From Terriglobia bacterium (GTDB lineage: Bacteria; Acidobacteriota; Terriglobia; Bryobacterales; Bryobacteraceae), in contig JANXYJ010000059.1 of the NCBI GenBank assembly GCA_025350105.1, positions 1 to 35,680 of the forward strand: DNA of 35,680 nt, written 5' to 3'. Shown in pieces: positions 14,836-23,893 of this stretch. Under the pieces are notes generated by a model that had not been told where the DNA came from, ran no database searches, and saw nothing but the letters and a program-made list of their open reading frames with translations. The translations under genes and the position numbers were made by a program. How positions within the stretch are numbered: position 1 is the first letter of the stretch; each line of letters opens with the position of its first letter.

Positions 14836-16479
14836 GTGAACGTGGAGCAAATCGGACGTTACCGGATCACCGGGGAACTTGGCCGAGGTGCCATGGGCGT
14901 AGTGTATTCTGCCCAGGACCCCGCCATTGGCCGGATGGTTGCCATCAAGAGTATCCGCCTGGGCGATCTCACCGATGAATCCGAGCGCGCCCGCCTGCGC
15001 GACCGCCTCTTCCGTGAAGCCCAATCCGCCGGCATTCTGTCCCACCCCAACATCGTCACGATCTACGACGTCAGCGAGGAAAAAAGCGCTGAAGGTGGCA
15101 AGGCCGGCGACGCCGGAATGGCCTACGTCTTCATGGAGCTGGTCACCGGATCGTCGCTCGATCGACTGCTCGCGAAATCCCCGCCACCCAACCGCCAGAC
15201 CCTGCTCAAGATGTTCCGCGAAACCGCCGCCGCCCTCGACTACGCGCACAAAAAGGGAATTGTCCATCGCGACATCAAACCCGCCAACATTATGTTGCAC
15301 GAGGACGGCACCGCCAAAATCACCGATTTCGGTGTGGCCAAAATAGTCTCCCAACAAATGACCCAGGCCGGCATCCTGATGGGCACCCCCAACTACATGT
15401 CGCCCGAGCAGGTACAAACCACCGAAATCACCGGCCGCGCCGACCAGTTTTCGCTCGCCGTAATTGTCTACGAGATCCTCACCGGCCAAAAACCGTTCGC
15501 CGCCGACAACCTGCCGTCGCTGCTCTTCAAAATCGTGCGTGAAGAACCCACCCCGCCGCATCAATTGAACGCGAGCATCGGCGAAGCGATCGAGATCGTC
15601 CTGCGCCGCTCTCTTTCCAAGAGTCCCGACGCCCGCTTTGAGACCTGCACCGCCTTCATCGATGCGCTCGAAACCGCGATGAAATCCAGCGCTTGGGTTC
15701 CGCTAACCATGGCGGCTGATTCCACCAGTCCACCCCCTGAAACCCTGGCCGAAACCAGCGGCGCGACGGCAACCGAACCACCACCCGCCGAAGCAGTGCC
15801 TGCGCCGGAACCGGTAAAGACAGAGCCCGCGTCCGCCAAACCCAAGCGTTTGTTCATCGGCCTAGCCGCTCTGCTTGGCCTGTTCATCATCGGCGGCGGA
15901 ACCTTCTATTGGCAAAAGATTCATCACCTTACGCCTCCGCCACCCCCGGAAGCGGCTGCGACAATCACCACCCCGCCACCAGCGCCCTCTCCCGTTGCTC
16001 CAGGCGAAAACGCGGCTCCAGAAAAAGCACCTTCGCCCGCGGCCGTCACGGAAGCGAAGAGCCCCGCCACCGCCAGCTTTCGCCTCACCACCAACCCCGC
16101 CGGTGCCGACGCCACTTTTGACGGCGACCCCGCCTCGCGCTGCACCACGCCCTGCACGATGGTGATGGCCCTGGGGCGCCACACCGTCGTTGCGCAATTT
16201 GACGGCTATCGTGATGTGGAACGCATTTTCACCTTGCCTGACGAACCCGGCTTGATCGTGAATTTAGAAGTGGCCACCGGCACACTCAGCGTCGTTACCA
16301 ATCCCGCGCGCCTCGCGGTTTTGATCGACGGCCAGGAGCAGACGCAGAAAACCCCCGCCAGCTTCACCCTATCGGTGGGATCGCACAAAGTGGAAGTGAT
16401 TCGCGGCGCCGAAAAGCAGGAGTTCAGCGTCGACATCCGCGACGGCGTCCTCACCCAAAAAAGAATTACCTGGAATTGA
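14836..16479 (+). CDS. Membrane Ser/Thr protein kinase with two PEGA domains
   Basis: A 547-residue protein. The cytoplasmic kinase domain (about 8-280) is intact: GRGAMG (16-21), Lys38, HRDIKPAN (144-151), DFG (164-166), SPEQ (189-192). A Pro/Ala/Glu-rich linker precedes one membrane span (about 339-358). A second Pro-rich stretch (366-410) then leads to two PEGA-type beta repeats, FRLTTNPAGADATFDGD (about 413-475) and LSVVTNPARLAVLIDGQ (about 483-540). PEGA domains are found outside the membrane and probably bind surface polymers or proteins. The pair Cys139-type motif RCTTPCT in the first repeat could form a disulphide. Start is GTG at 14836 or GTG at 14842; no ATG fits. It is the second STK within 3 kb, but its ectodomain is unrelated to the first. 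Confidence 0.9.
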   Translation: MNVEQIGRYRITGELGRGAMGVVYSAQDPAIGRMVAIKSIRLGDLTDESERARLRDRLFREAQSAGILSHPNIVTIYDVSEEKSAEGGKAGDAGMAYVFMELVTGSSLDRLLAKSPPPNRQTLLKMFRETAAALDYAHKKGIVHRDIKPANIMLHEDGTAKITDFGVAKIVSQQMTQAGILMGTPNYMSPEQVQTTEITGRADQFSLAVIVYEILTGQKPFAADNLPSLLFKIVREEPTPPHQLNASIGEAIEIVLRRSLSKSPDARFETCTAFIDALETAMKSSAWVPLTMAADSTSPPPETLAETSGATATEPPPAEAVPAPEPVKTEPASAKPKRLFIGLAALLGLFIIGGGTFYWQKIHHLTPPPPPEAAATITTPPPAPSPVAPGENAAPEKAPSPAAVTEAKSPATASFRLTTNPAGADATFDGDPASRCTTPCTMVMALGRHTVVAQFDGYRDVERIFTLPDEPGLIVNLEVATGTLSVVTNPARLAVLIDGQEQTQKTPASFTLSVGSHKVEVIRGAEKQEFSVDIRDGVLTQKRITWN

Positions 16480-16591
16480 ACGGAGGGTCACTTCAACCAG
16501 CACCAAGCCGCCACAGGTAAGTGTGCGGCGCTCGCATGCGCCTAAACCAATTTGTCCTGAGTTGAGGGTGACGCTCCTGCCTACCCAAACC

Positions 16592-16613
16592 GCATCGACG
16601 CTCATGTCGATGC
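16592..16613. terminator. Inverted repeat between convergent kinase and rpoD genes
   Basis: GCATCGAC and GTCGATGC form a perfect 8-bp stem around a six-base loop, 14 bp past the rpoD stop codon (minus strand) and 112 bp past the kinase stop. There is no T tract on either side, so it may be a Rho-dependent or bidirectional end rather than a classical intrinsic terminator. The rest of the 148-bp gap shows nothing else. Confidence 0.4.
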
Positions 16614-16627
16614 ATGGTTCGTGAAGA

Positions 16628-18352
16628 CTAATCGTTCGCCGTCGTATCCAAAAACGCGCGTAAACGATGGCTTCTGCTGGGATGCCGCAATTTGCGCAAG
16701 GCTTTCGCTTCAATCTGCCGGATGCGCTCGCGGGTAACCGCAAAGTGCTGGCCTACTTCTTCCAGGGTGTGTTCGCTGCCATCCTGCAGCCCGAAGCGCA
16801 TCTTGACGATTTTTTCCTCGCGTGGACTCAGCGTCTTCAGCACTTCCGCCGTCTGTTCACGCAGGTTTAAATTGATCACAGCCTCTGACGGCGACGTCAC
16901 CCGCCGGTCGATGATGAAATCACCCAAATGCGATTCGTCCTCTTCGCCCACCGGAGTTTCCAGCGAAATCGGTTCCTGCGCCACCCGCAAAACCTTGCGG
17001 ACTTTACCCACCGGCAATTCCATCTTTACGGCCAGCTCTTCGGTAGTGGCTTCGCGGCCCAGATCTTGTTGCAATTGCCGTTGCATGCGGACCAGTTTGT
17101 TGATGGTCTCGATCATGTGCACCGGAATGCGAATCGTCCGCGCCTGATCGGCAATCGCCCGCGTAATTGCCTGCCGCACCCACCAGGTTGCGTAGGTTGA
17201 AAACTTGTAGCCGCGCTGGTAGTCGAACTTGTCCACCGCCTTCATCAGGCCGATGTTGCCTTCCTGAATCAGATCCAGGAACTGCAATCCGCGATTGGTG
17301 TAGCGCTTGGCGATGGACACCACCAAACGCAGATTCGCCTCAATCAGTTGCTTCTTGGCGATCTCGGCTTCCAACTCGCCGCGTTCAACGATCTGCAGCG
17401 TCCTCCGCAACTCGCTGGCATTGGCGCCGCATTCTTCTTCCAGCTCTTGCAGCCTTTGGCTATGCGCCTTCAGTTCCTTGCGCAACGCCGCGGCTACCGC
17501 ATGCGCTTCGTTCCCCGGCGCTTCCAAATTACGCTGAATCCGTGCAATCTCGCGCTCAATCGGCCGCAGTTCGTCCACCAACGGCCGCAATTTTGCCGCC
17601 AATGACCGCCGCGTTGCGGAGCTAAACTGAATGCCCCGAATCAGCCGCGAAACCGCCACCATGCTGCGCGCCAAACTCCAGCGCACACTGCGGTGCATCT
17701 TCGGTTTCATCCCGCGCGAAATCGATTGCAGTTTCTGCTTGAACTGTTGTGCCTTGTGATAATGCTTCTCAATCTCGTCAATGGTCGCGATCAGTTCCGC
17801 CGCCCGTTCACTGCCATCGTCCTCGGTGGCACCCAACTCGGGCGAGACCAGCAATTGGTGAATCAGTTCCGGATCGGCGCGCAGTTCATTCGGCAGCGCC
17901 AAAATTTCCTGAATCACCAGCGGCGAACGCGAAAGCGCTCTGCGCACCGCTTTTTGCCCGCGCTCAATGCGCTTGGCCAGCTCAATTTCCCCTTCGCGGG
18001 TCAGCAGCGGCACCGATCCCATTTCGCGCAAATACATGCGCACCGGATCGTTGGTCTTATCCGCCAGTTCCTGGGTTAAATCCAGTTCTCCGGGCTCTTC
18101 CCCATCCGCACCTTTTTTGTCGAATTTGTCGAACTCGATCTTCGGCTCTTCCAGAATCTCGACACCCGCCGTGTCCAGTTCCGTCAGTAGCTCGTCCAGC
18201 TCCCGGCCGCCCGGAAAATCCTCCGCCAGCAGGTCGTTCACTTCGTCATAGAGGACGTAGCCTTTTTGCTTGCCCGTGCTCATGAGCTCTTTGATCCGGC
18301 CGAATTTTTCTTCTGTTGCCACGCTTACCTGACAATCCTGTTGCGATCCCAC
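16628..18352 (-). CDS. rpoD: Primary RNA polymerase sigma factor (sigma-70)
   Basis: A protein of up to 574 residues that directs RNA polymerase to housekeeping promoters. Region 1.1 is at the N-terminus ([25 protein letters not shown]). Region 1.2 starts at [22 protein letters not shown] charged non-conserved region follows. Region 2 carries [23 protein letters not shown] and [17 protein letters not shown], which recognise and melt the -10 box. Region 3 lies after it, and region 4 ([25 protein letters not shown]) is the -35-binding helix-turn-helix. Two GTG starts are possible: 18352, or ten codons inside (18322), the latter with AGGTAA just upstream. It lies 71 bp behind dnaG, as in the macromolecular synthesis operon; rpsU is not adjacent. 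Confidence 0.96.
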   Translation of the reverse strand: MGSQQDCQVSVATEEKFGRIKELMSTGKQKGYVLYDEVNDLLAEDFPGGRELDELLTELDTAGVEILEEPKIEFDKFDKKGADGEEPGELDLTQELADKTNDPVRMYLREMGSVPLLTREGEIELAKRIERGQKAVRRALSRSPLVIQEILALPNELRADPELIHQLLVSPELGATEDDGSERAAELIATIDEIEKHYHKAQQFKQKLQSISRGMKPKMHRSVRWSLARSMVAVSRLIRGIQFSSATRRSLAAKLRPLVDELRPIEREIARIQRNLEAPGNEAHAVAAALRKELKAHSQRLQELEEECGANASELRRTLQIVERGELEAEIAKKQLIEANLRLVVSIAKRYTNRGLQFLDLIQEGNIGLMKAVDKFDYQRGYKFSTYATWWVRQAITRAIADQARTIRIPVHMIETINKLVRMQRQLQQDLGREATTEELAVKMELPVGKVRKVLRVAQEPISLETPVGEEDESHLGDFIIDRRVTSPSEAVINLNLREQTAEVLKTLSPREEKIVKMRFGLQDGSEHTLEEVGQHFAVTRERIRQIEAKALRKLRHPSRSHRLRAFLDTTAND

Positions 18353-18423
18353 ATGCTCTTATTAACTACCAACCCCAGAACGCGCCCAATAGCCACCAGT
18401 TTACACCACCCAAACCTGGCGCC

Positions 18424-20229
18424 TCAGTCTCCGCGGCCGTTTTTGATACGATCGATCTCGGCCAACAAACCCAACACCTGTTCGTAATCGCCATCCCGCT
18501 CCGCCAGCTTCACCCGCTCCCGTAAATTGTCGATTTCCCGCTTTGCGATGTCCAACCCCAGCCGTTCAAGACAGGCCCGCGCCTGCTGTAGGCACGCGGC
18601 GTCGTCTCCTATCTCATCGGCAGTGCCAATCTCATGCAGTAGGGCTTTCGCCGGATCCGATAACCGGCCGTCCAGCTCCCCAAAACTGAACGGTTTGCCT
18701 TCAGCTTCATTGGAATGAACCTGCGCCCGCAGCGCATCCACAATTTCCCTGGTCACAAACCCCGCCGTCACTGCCGGCGTCAACTGCGGTAAAATCTCCC
18801 GCCGCGTTTCCTCGCTGGTCAGCATCGCATTAATAACGATACGCTCCAGCGCCGGAACCTGCGGTTTCGCCGCCGGCCCTGAACCCGGCCGATGACCGGC
18901 ACTCGTCCGTCCCGCACTCGTCTGCTCTTTCCTGAACCGGTCTAGCACCAGCTTGGCATCCACGCCCAAGTACCCCGCCAAATCATTGGCCACCGCCGTG
19001 CGTTCCAGCACATCCGGAATTCTCTGCACGCTGGGCAGCAGATATTTGAACGCATCCATCCGCCCATCGGTCGTCTTCATGTCGAACTTGGTCCGCGCCC
19101 GGTCCGCCAGCCAATGAAAATATCCGCTCGCCCGCGCCAGTTTCTGCTGATACGCTTCCGCCCCATTCTGTTTGGCGTATTCATCCGGATCCAGACCGCC
19201 ATCCAGCGCCACAATCTTCACATGCAGGCTCTCGTCCAGCAACAACTGAATGGCCTTCTCCGTCGCATTCGCGCCCGCATTGTCGGGGTCGAAATTCACC
19301 ACCACCGTATCCGCATGCCGGCGCATAGCCCGCACCTGGGCATTCGTCAAAGCCGTGCCGCAACTTGCCACCACTTCGCGAACTCCCGCGGCGTAAACGC
19401 CAATTACGTCCATGTAGCCTTCCACCAGCACCACCCGGTTGGCCTTCCGCATCCCATCCCGAGCCCGGTTCAGGTTGTAAAGCGTAGATGTCTTCTTATA
19501 GATAGGCGTTTCAGGCGAATTCAAATATTTTGGCTGCGGCTCTTCTTTTCCCGCTGCTTTGTCTTGCTCAGACAGCAGTGCCCTGCCCCCAAACGCAATC
19601 ACTTTGCCTTGTTCGTTGTGGATGGGAAACATCAGCCGTCCGCGAAAGGCGTCATAATAACCGCTGCCTTCCGTCCGCCACCGCACCAACCCCGACGCTT
19701 CCATCTGCTCCGGCGTAAACCGCTCCTCGGTCAACTTCCGCGTCAACGCCTGCCCTTGTGGATCAGAAAATCCCAGCTCAAAGGTTTCCGCCAACTCCTC
19801 CGTCAATCCGCGGCGCTTCAGATACCCGCGCGCTTCGGCCCCCGCGGTGCTCATCAACATCTGTTGATACAACTCGGTCGCCATCGCGTGCATCTCATGC
19901 AGCGCCCCGCGCAAGCGCGAATCCGGATTGGAATACTCATTGCGCTGCGGCATCGGAATGCCATTGCGCTCGGCCAATAGCTTCAGCGTCTCGGGAAAGG
20001 TCAGCCCGTCTACTTCCATCACGAACCTCAGCGCGTCCCCGCCCACTCCGCAGCCAAAGCACTTGTAAAACTGCCTGGTCTGATTCACATTGAACGACGG
20101 CGTCTTCTCCTGATGAAACGGGCACAAGCCCAAGTACCGCCCGGTGGCCCCAATCCGCCGCAGGCGCACGTACTCGCCTACAATTTTTACAATGTCGATT
20201 GACGACTTCAGCTGTTCGACGAAGTCCAT
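18424..20229 (-). CDS. dnaG: DNA primase
   Basis: A 601-residue primase that makes RNA primers for replication at the fork. The N-terminal CHC2 zinc ribbon has Cys36, His39, Cys57 and Cys60 (CPFH...CFGC). The TOPRIM catalytic domain shows VEGYMDV with its Glu and FDPDNAG with the metal-binding Asp pair. A C-terminal helical part serves helicase contact. The ATG at 20229 gives the standard start MDFVEQLKSSIDIV. An upstream TTG (20334), preceded by GGGGGAG, would add 35 residues containing four PV-rich pentapeptides encoded by a 15-bp repeat. I consider that extension unlikely but worth testing. It is the first gene of the dnaG-rpoD unit. Confidence 0.95.
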   Translation of the reverse strand: MDFVEQLKSSIDIVKIVGEYVRLRRIGATGRYLGLCPFHQEKTPSFNVNQTRQFYKCFGCGVGGDALRFVMEVDGLTFPETLKLLAERNGIPMPQRNEYSNPDSRLRGALHEMHAMATELYQQMLMSTAGAEARGYLKRRGLTEELAETFELGFSDPQGQALTRKLTEERFTPEQMEASGLVRWRTEGSGYYDAFRGRLMFPIHNEQGKVIAFGGRALLSEQDKAAGKEEPQPKYLNSPETPIYKKTSTLYNLNRARDGMRKANRVVLVEGYMDVIGVYAAGVREVVASCGTALTNAQVRAMRRHADTVVVNFDPDNAGANATEKAIQLLLDESLHVKIVALDGGLDPDEYAKQNGAEAYQQKLARASGYFHWLADRARTKFDMKTTDGRMDAFKYLLPSVQRIPDVLERTAVANDLAGYLGVDAKLVLDRFRKEQTSAGRTSAGHRPGSGPAAKPQVPALERIVINAMLTSEETRREILPQLTPAVTAGFVTREIVDALRAQVHSNEAEGKPFSFGELDGRLSDPAKALLHEIGTADEIGDDAACLQQARACLERLGLDIAKREIDNLRERVKLAERDGDYEQVLGLLAEIDRIKNGRGD

Positions 20230-20275
20230 GAGGAATGCCGTAGCGCCATTTGCCGCTGCATCTAGCTTAGCGAAA

Positions 20276-20326
20276 ACCGGCAAGGCGAATACTGGCTGAA
20301 CCAGAACCGGCGCTAAAAAAACTGGC
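20276..20326. repeat. Four-copy 15-bp-period repeat upstream of dnaG
   Basis: The hexamer ACYGGC recurs exactly every 15 bp, at 20276 (ACCGGC), 20291 (ACTGGC), 20306 (ACCGGC) and 20321 (ACTGGC), with A-rich or GAA-containing spacers. It lies 47-98 bp upstream of the dnaG start. The bases between copies vary, so this is an old or selected repeat rather than a fresh duplication. Confidence 0.65.
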
Positions 20327-20545
20327 CGCAACAAAACTCCCCCATTATGTTTTTTGAACCTTTTTGTTTACAGCATTGGTGCGAGGCCGGCCGCAAAACC
20401 AGCCCCACACCTTCCTCCGACTGCCAATATCTTCTAAGCGATCTGCGCTCGATTTGTCCGCCAAAATATTTCCCCAGAGCCAGCCCAAACAGTACCGCAG
20501 GTACCATCCCAAACGCCTCGCTCTCCTCAAGACCTCGCCAAAGCA

Positions 20546-20574
20546 TTGCCAGCACAAACGCAAGCGCCTATACT
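20546..20574 (+). promoter_or_regulatory. Sigma-70-like promoter of the VWFA-related gene
   Basis: TTGCCA (20546-20551) and TATACT (20569-20574) are separated by 17 bp, a near-consensus sigma-70 promoter. The -10 box ends six bases before the ATG at 20581, so transcription should begin at or next to the A of ATG. This is the best-supported leaderless start in the window. Confidence 0.65.
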
Positions 20575-20580
20575 GGCGGC

Positions 20581-22263
20581 ATGCGGATTCCGTGGAAGCT
20601 CACATCCTTTTTGTCTGCGCTTGTACTCTTGCAAGCCCAGGACCAGACCATTCGGGTCACCACCCGCCTGGTTCAGGTAGTCGCCATCGTCCGCGACAAG
20701 AAAGGTCCCGTCGCCGACCTTACCAAGAAGGATTTCGAAATCACCGACGGCGGTAAAAAGCGCGAAGTCGCCACCTTCTCCATCGCCAAGGCCAGCGAGC
20801 ATCCGCCCAAATCCGCGCTTCCGCCCAATACCTTCAGCAATCATCTGGACCAGGCCGACAAGAATAACGACCCGCCCGTCGCCGCTACGGTCCTCTTATT
20901 TGACAGCCTGAATACCACCTTCAAAGATCAAGCCAGTGCCCGGCAGCAGACTTTGACCTATCTGAAATCGATCGACCCGCAGAGTCCGATTGCCGTCTAC
21001 GCGCTGGGCAACAAACTGAACATCCTGCACGATTTCACCGACGACCGCGCCCGCCTGACACGCGCGCTGGAGCGCTACCGCAACGGCAGTTCCACCTTGC
21101 TCGCCAACTCCAACGTCGCCGGCCTGGTGAACGATTCCACCACCACCAGCTCCGGCGCCGCTGCGGCCGCCAATCCTGGCGACATCGTCATGCCCGGCAT
21201 GACCACCGACATGTTGGCCCAAATCCTGGAACCCCTCGCCACCTATTCCAACGACCGCCGCGTCGCCATGACCCTCTCCGCCATGCAGATCATCGCCAAT
21301 CGCATGTCCGGCGTACCCGGCCGCAAAAATCTCATCTGGATCTCCGGCGCCTTCCCGCTGTCGCTGGCCTTTGATCGCGGCGGACTCGCCGGTGGCGGCC
21401 AGCGGCAAGTAACCTACGCCGGTCCCATGCGCGAGGCCGCCATCGCAATGGACCGCGCCAACGTCGCCATCTATCCCGTCGATGCCCGCGGACTTCTCGC
21501 CAACGACACCATCAAGGTGGAGGTGCAGACCGCCCGCGACCAGCGAAACTTGGGCTCCGGCGCATCCAACACGATGACCACCCCCGAAGAAATGGCCGGC
21601 AGCCGTGAAATCGAAACCATGAAACTCCTCGCCGATTGGACCGGCGGCAAAGCCTTCTACAACACCAACGACATTCGCGGCGCACTGAAGCAGGCTAGCG
21701 AGGACGCCGAGGTCACCTACACTCTGGGTTTCTACGTCGACGAAAAAGATTTGGATGGCAGCTATCACGATCTGAAAGTGCGGGTCAACCGCAAAGGCGT
21801 TGACGTCCGCCATCGCCGCGGCTATTTCGCCACCGCCGTGCCCGCCGCCACTTCGCAAACCGCCTCGGACATTCTCAGCAACGCCGCCTTCGCCCCCGCC
21901 GACGCCACCGGTATTGGACTCACCGCCACCATCACGCCCAATCCCGAAAACGCCGGCAGCTACATTCTCGCGCTCGGCATGGACTTGCAGACCCTACGCC
22001 TGGAAGAGAGAAACGGCAAGTGGATCGGCGGCATTAACTTCGGCGTCATCCAACAGGCCGGCGACGGCAAAGTGGTGGACACCACGGCCAATAACATTTC
22101 GCTGAACATCACCGAAGAGAATCGCAAGATTCTGTTGCGTGACGGCCTGGTCCTGCGCCTTGCCATCACCCCCGCCCCCGGCATGACCCAAATCCGCGCC
22201 GCCGTCATGGACCAAATGAGCGGCAACGCCGGCTCCCTCCGCATCACCCCGCCGATAAAGTAA
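20581..22263 (+). CDS. Secreted VWFA-related protein (acidobacterial type)
   Basis: A 560-residue protein with a signal peptide (MRIPWKLTSFLSALVLLQA, cleavage near residue 20). RVTTRLVQVVAIVRDKKG and LTKKDFEITDGGKKREVATF follow, the hallmark opening of the acidobacterial VWFA-related domain (TIGR03436). The VWA fold itself begins near residue 95 with VLLFDSLNTTFKDQ. The usual DxSxS metal site is replaced by DSLNT, so classical MIDAS metal binding may be altered. LIWISGAFPL and VAIYPVDARGL are later core strands. A C-terminal beta-rich domain (about 430-560) is unrecognised. The protein probably sits at the cell surface or in the periplasm; its role in the phylum is unknown. An upstream ATG at 20347 gives a nonsense-like extension and was rejected. 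Confidence 0.9.
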   Translation: MRIPWKLTSFLSALVLLQAQDQTIRVTTRLVQVVAIVRDKKGPVADLTKKDFEITDGGKKREVATFSIAKASEHPPKSALPPNTFSNHLDQADKNNDPPVAATVLLFDSLNTTFKDQASARQQTLTYLKSIDPQSPIAVYALGNKLNILHDFTDDRARLTRALERYRNGSSTLLANSNVAGLVNDSTTTSSGAAAAANPGDIVMPGMTTDMLAQILEPLATYSNDRRVAMTLSAMQIIANRMSGVPGRKNLIWISGAFPLSLAFDRGGLAGGGQRQVTYAGPMREAAIAMDRANVAIYPVDARGLLANDTIKVEVQTARDQRNLGSGASNTMTTPEEMAGSREIETMKLLADWTGGKAFYNTNDIRGALKQASEDAEVTYTLGFYVDEKDLDGSYHDLKVRVNRKGVDVRHRRGYFATAVPAATSQTASDILSNAAFAPADATGIGLTATITPNPENAGSYILALGMDLQTLRLEERNGKWIGGINFGVIQQAGDGKVVDTTANNISLNITEENRKILLRDGLVLRLAITPAPGMTQIRAAVMDQMSGNAGSLRITPPIK

Positions 22264-22308
22264 CTGAGAGCATCTCCCCCAACGTACGCTAAACCGGCAC
22301 TGGTTTTC

Positions 22309-22356
22309 GGGTTCAATCGTCAACGGGTTCAGCCGTCAACGGGTTCGGCCGGCAAA
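22309..22356. repeat. Three-copy 16-bp tandem repeat
   Basis: GGGTTCAATCGTCAAC, GGGTTCAGCCGTCAAC and GGGTTCGGCCGGCAAA follow each other without a gap (22309, 22325, 22341). The copies diverge progressively from left to right. Located 46 bp after the VWFA stop codon. Confidence 0.85.
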
Positions 22357-22400
22357 AAGGCCCCACAACTTCCCGCTGCGCCGTTCCTCGCGTGAATTGG

Positions 22401-22430
22401 GTGTTTTTGAGTGCCATGTTTTTGAGTGCC
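22401..22430. repeat. Two-copy 15-bp tandem repeat
   Basis: GTGTTTTTGAGTGCC is followed directly by ATGTTTTTGAGTGCC, with one mismatch at the first base. It lies 45 bp from the 16-bp repeat but is unrelated in sequence. Confidence 0.85.
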
Positions 22431-22670
22431 AAGGCATCCCTATTTCCAATTAGCTCGGCACCATCGCATCGACCTCAGCCCTGCCCGGTAGCTCCGGCGG
22501 CTACGTCGGCGTCCGTTTTTGCGCAATCCCCGAACCGTCCCCATCTCCATTTCCCTTCAATCCAACCACTTCGCAAAAATCCCCGCCCGCGCGAAACCCA
22601 AACCGTTTACCCTTCAATCAGAAAGGAGTCCATCGCACTCTATCGTCGGAGGGCAGGGATCGGCCAAAAA

Positions 22671-23819
22671 CTACTTCACTTTCTTGATCCAAGCCAATAT
22701 CGGTCCTGAAACGGACTTGTCCGCCGTGTCAATCGAAAATACTTCCGACATATGGCTCTGTCCTTTTTCGAAAAACATCGCCGGGCAATGCTCGGGACCC
22801 ACCTTGCACAACTCATCGTGGAAGGCTTGATTGAACGCACTCATTTTGCCGTCAATCCCGGGATCCAGTTCCGCCGTCGCCAGCATAATTTTCACCTTCG
22901 TCTCTTTGTACGCCGGCAAGGTCGAGCGCCGCAGCAATTCTTCCGGGTTAATTCCCGTGCCGCCCCTTCCTCCTGGTCCACCCGGTCCACCGGGACCCGG
23001 TTCATTCGGTCCGCCCGGTTGCCCCATCGTCCGTCCCGGCAATGCGCCCTCGGTTGAATTGTTCGGGCCTTTGCCACCGCAAGTGTATCCCGCCGAACCA
23101 GGTTGTCCAGCTGGCGGACCGAACAACCCCGGCCCGGGTGGCGGCCCCGCCGGTTGCACTGGCAGTATGTTGAACTGCCCCGACATGAAGACCACGCCCT
23201 TCAATCCCACGCCCTTCGGTCCATATAATTCCGGCCGGCCAACGTAAGTTCCCAGCGGCCCATTGCCCGCCGACTGCGCCCAGGCGAAGATGCGATCCGG
23301 GTTGCCCTTATACTTGCCGATGTTGGCCTGCACCCATTGCACCAGCGTGGAAACATCCTTCGCCGGATCGTCCCAGTTAATGCCCGGATGCCGTTGCATG
23401 TTCACGAACACCATTCCGTTCTTGGTGGCCCAGCGCCCAATGTTGTCGTAGAAAGCGTTGGCTTCTTTCACTTGCAGTTCGATTTTGTTACCCGCGCCGC
23501 CAGGGACATAGATCAAAACCGTGCGATTCGCCCCGCCTTTGTCAGCCGTGAAAATATCCACGACATCTTTCGCGTGCGATCCGAAGGACACGTCGCGCGC
23601 CACCGTGATGCCCGGATACAAAGGCGTCGCATTGCCGGTGAGATTGCTGCGAATGTCATTGGCCGGCATTAACGGCCGGTACAAAATCGCGGTGCATGCG
23701 GGATCGACAATCTGCCCGATCTTACGCAACCCCGCTTCGAGATCCGCCGGCACCTGGGCCCGCAATACACCTGCACAAGCCAGCGCGATCAACCCGCTCT
23801 GTATATACTTACGATTCAT
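22671..23819 (-). CDS. Secreted alpha/beta hydrolase with Gly/Pro-rich insert
   Basis: A 382-residue protein with a signal peptide (cleavage near residue 21). The hydrolase fold is visible as strand VLIYVPGGAGN (oxyanion region, 101-111), nucleophile elbow AQSAG with Ser183, acid Asp319 (ELDPG) and His356 (GQSHMSE), the order of carboxylesterases of the BD-FAE/lipase type. The elbow is A-x-S-x-G rather than G-x-S-x-G. Between Ser and Asp lies an unusual insert of about 70 residues (222-290), rich in GPP, GGP and GPGG triplets with one Cys pair region, which interrupts the cap position. It is probably a periplasmic or surface esterase; substrate unknown. AGGTGA four bases upstream of the ATG gives a ribosome binding site. 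Confidence 0.82.
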   Translation of the reverse strand: MNRKYIQSGLIALACAGVLRAQVPADLEAGLRKIGQIVDPACTAILYRPLMPANDIRSNLTGNATPLYPGITVARDVSFGSHAKDVVDIFTADKGGANRTVLIYVPGGAGNKIELQVKEANAFYDNIGRWATKNGMVFVNMQRHPGINWDDPAKDVSTLVQWVQANIGKYKGNPDRIFAWAQSAGNGPLGTYVGRPELYGPKGVGLKGVVFMSGQFNILPVQPAGPPPGPGLFGPPAGQPGSAGYTCGGKGPNNSTEGALPGRTMGQPGGPNEPGPGGPGGPGGRGGTGINPEELLRRSTLPAYKETKVKIMLATAELDPGIDGKMSAFNQAFHDELCKVGPEHCPAMFFEKGQSHMSEVFSIDTADKSVSGPILAWIKKVK

Positions 23820-23893
23820 TCTTCACCTTTGTTATCACGTTTAGCCAAAGCATAGAATGCCCGCCCCCGTGGGCGCAATGGCCGTTTGGGAAA

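Larger units (their letters stand above)
22264..22670. other. 407-bp intergenic region with short tandem repeats
   Basis: This is the convergent gap between the VWFA gene and the alpha/beta hydrolase gene. It holds two tandem repeats, listed separately, and a weak AAACC...GGTTT hairpin near 22292. Open frames here are Pro/Arg/Ser-rich and lack family signatures or ribosome binding sites, so I call no gene. An ACCCTTCAATC-like word occurs twice (near 22551 and 22610). No convincing T-tract terminator was found on either strand. Confidence 0.6.

Noticed and set aside
14800-15564. 254-aa open frame opposite the PEGA kinase
   Set aside because: It covers the kinase catalytic core in antisense and has no recognisable domain.
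19114-19980. 288-aa open frame opposite dnaG
   Set aside because: Arg/His/Pro/Leu-rich antisense frame within the primase coding region.
20896-21858. 320-aa open frame opposite the VWFA gene
   Set aside because: Gly/Val/Ala-rich shadow frame; the plus-strand gene has a signal peptide and family motifs.
22309-22430. CRISPR-like array
   Set aside because: The repeats are 15-16 bp, directly adjacent with no spacers, and only two or three copies exist.
22392-22709. 105-aa frame in the gap after the VWFA gene
   Set aside because: It is Pro/Ser/Arg-rich, starts at a tandem repeat and runs into the hydrolase gene; nothing supports translation.
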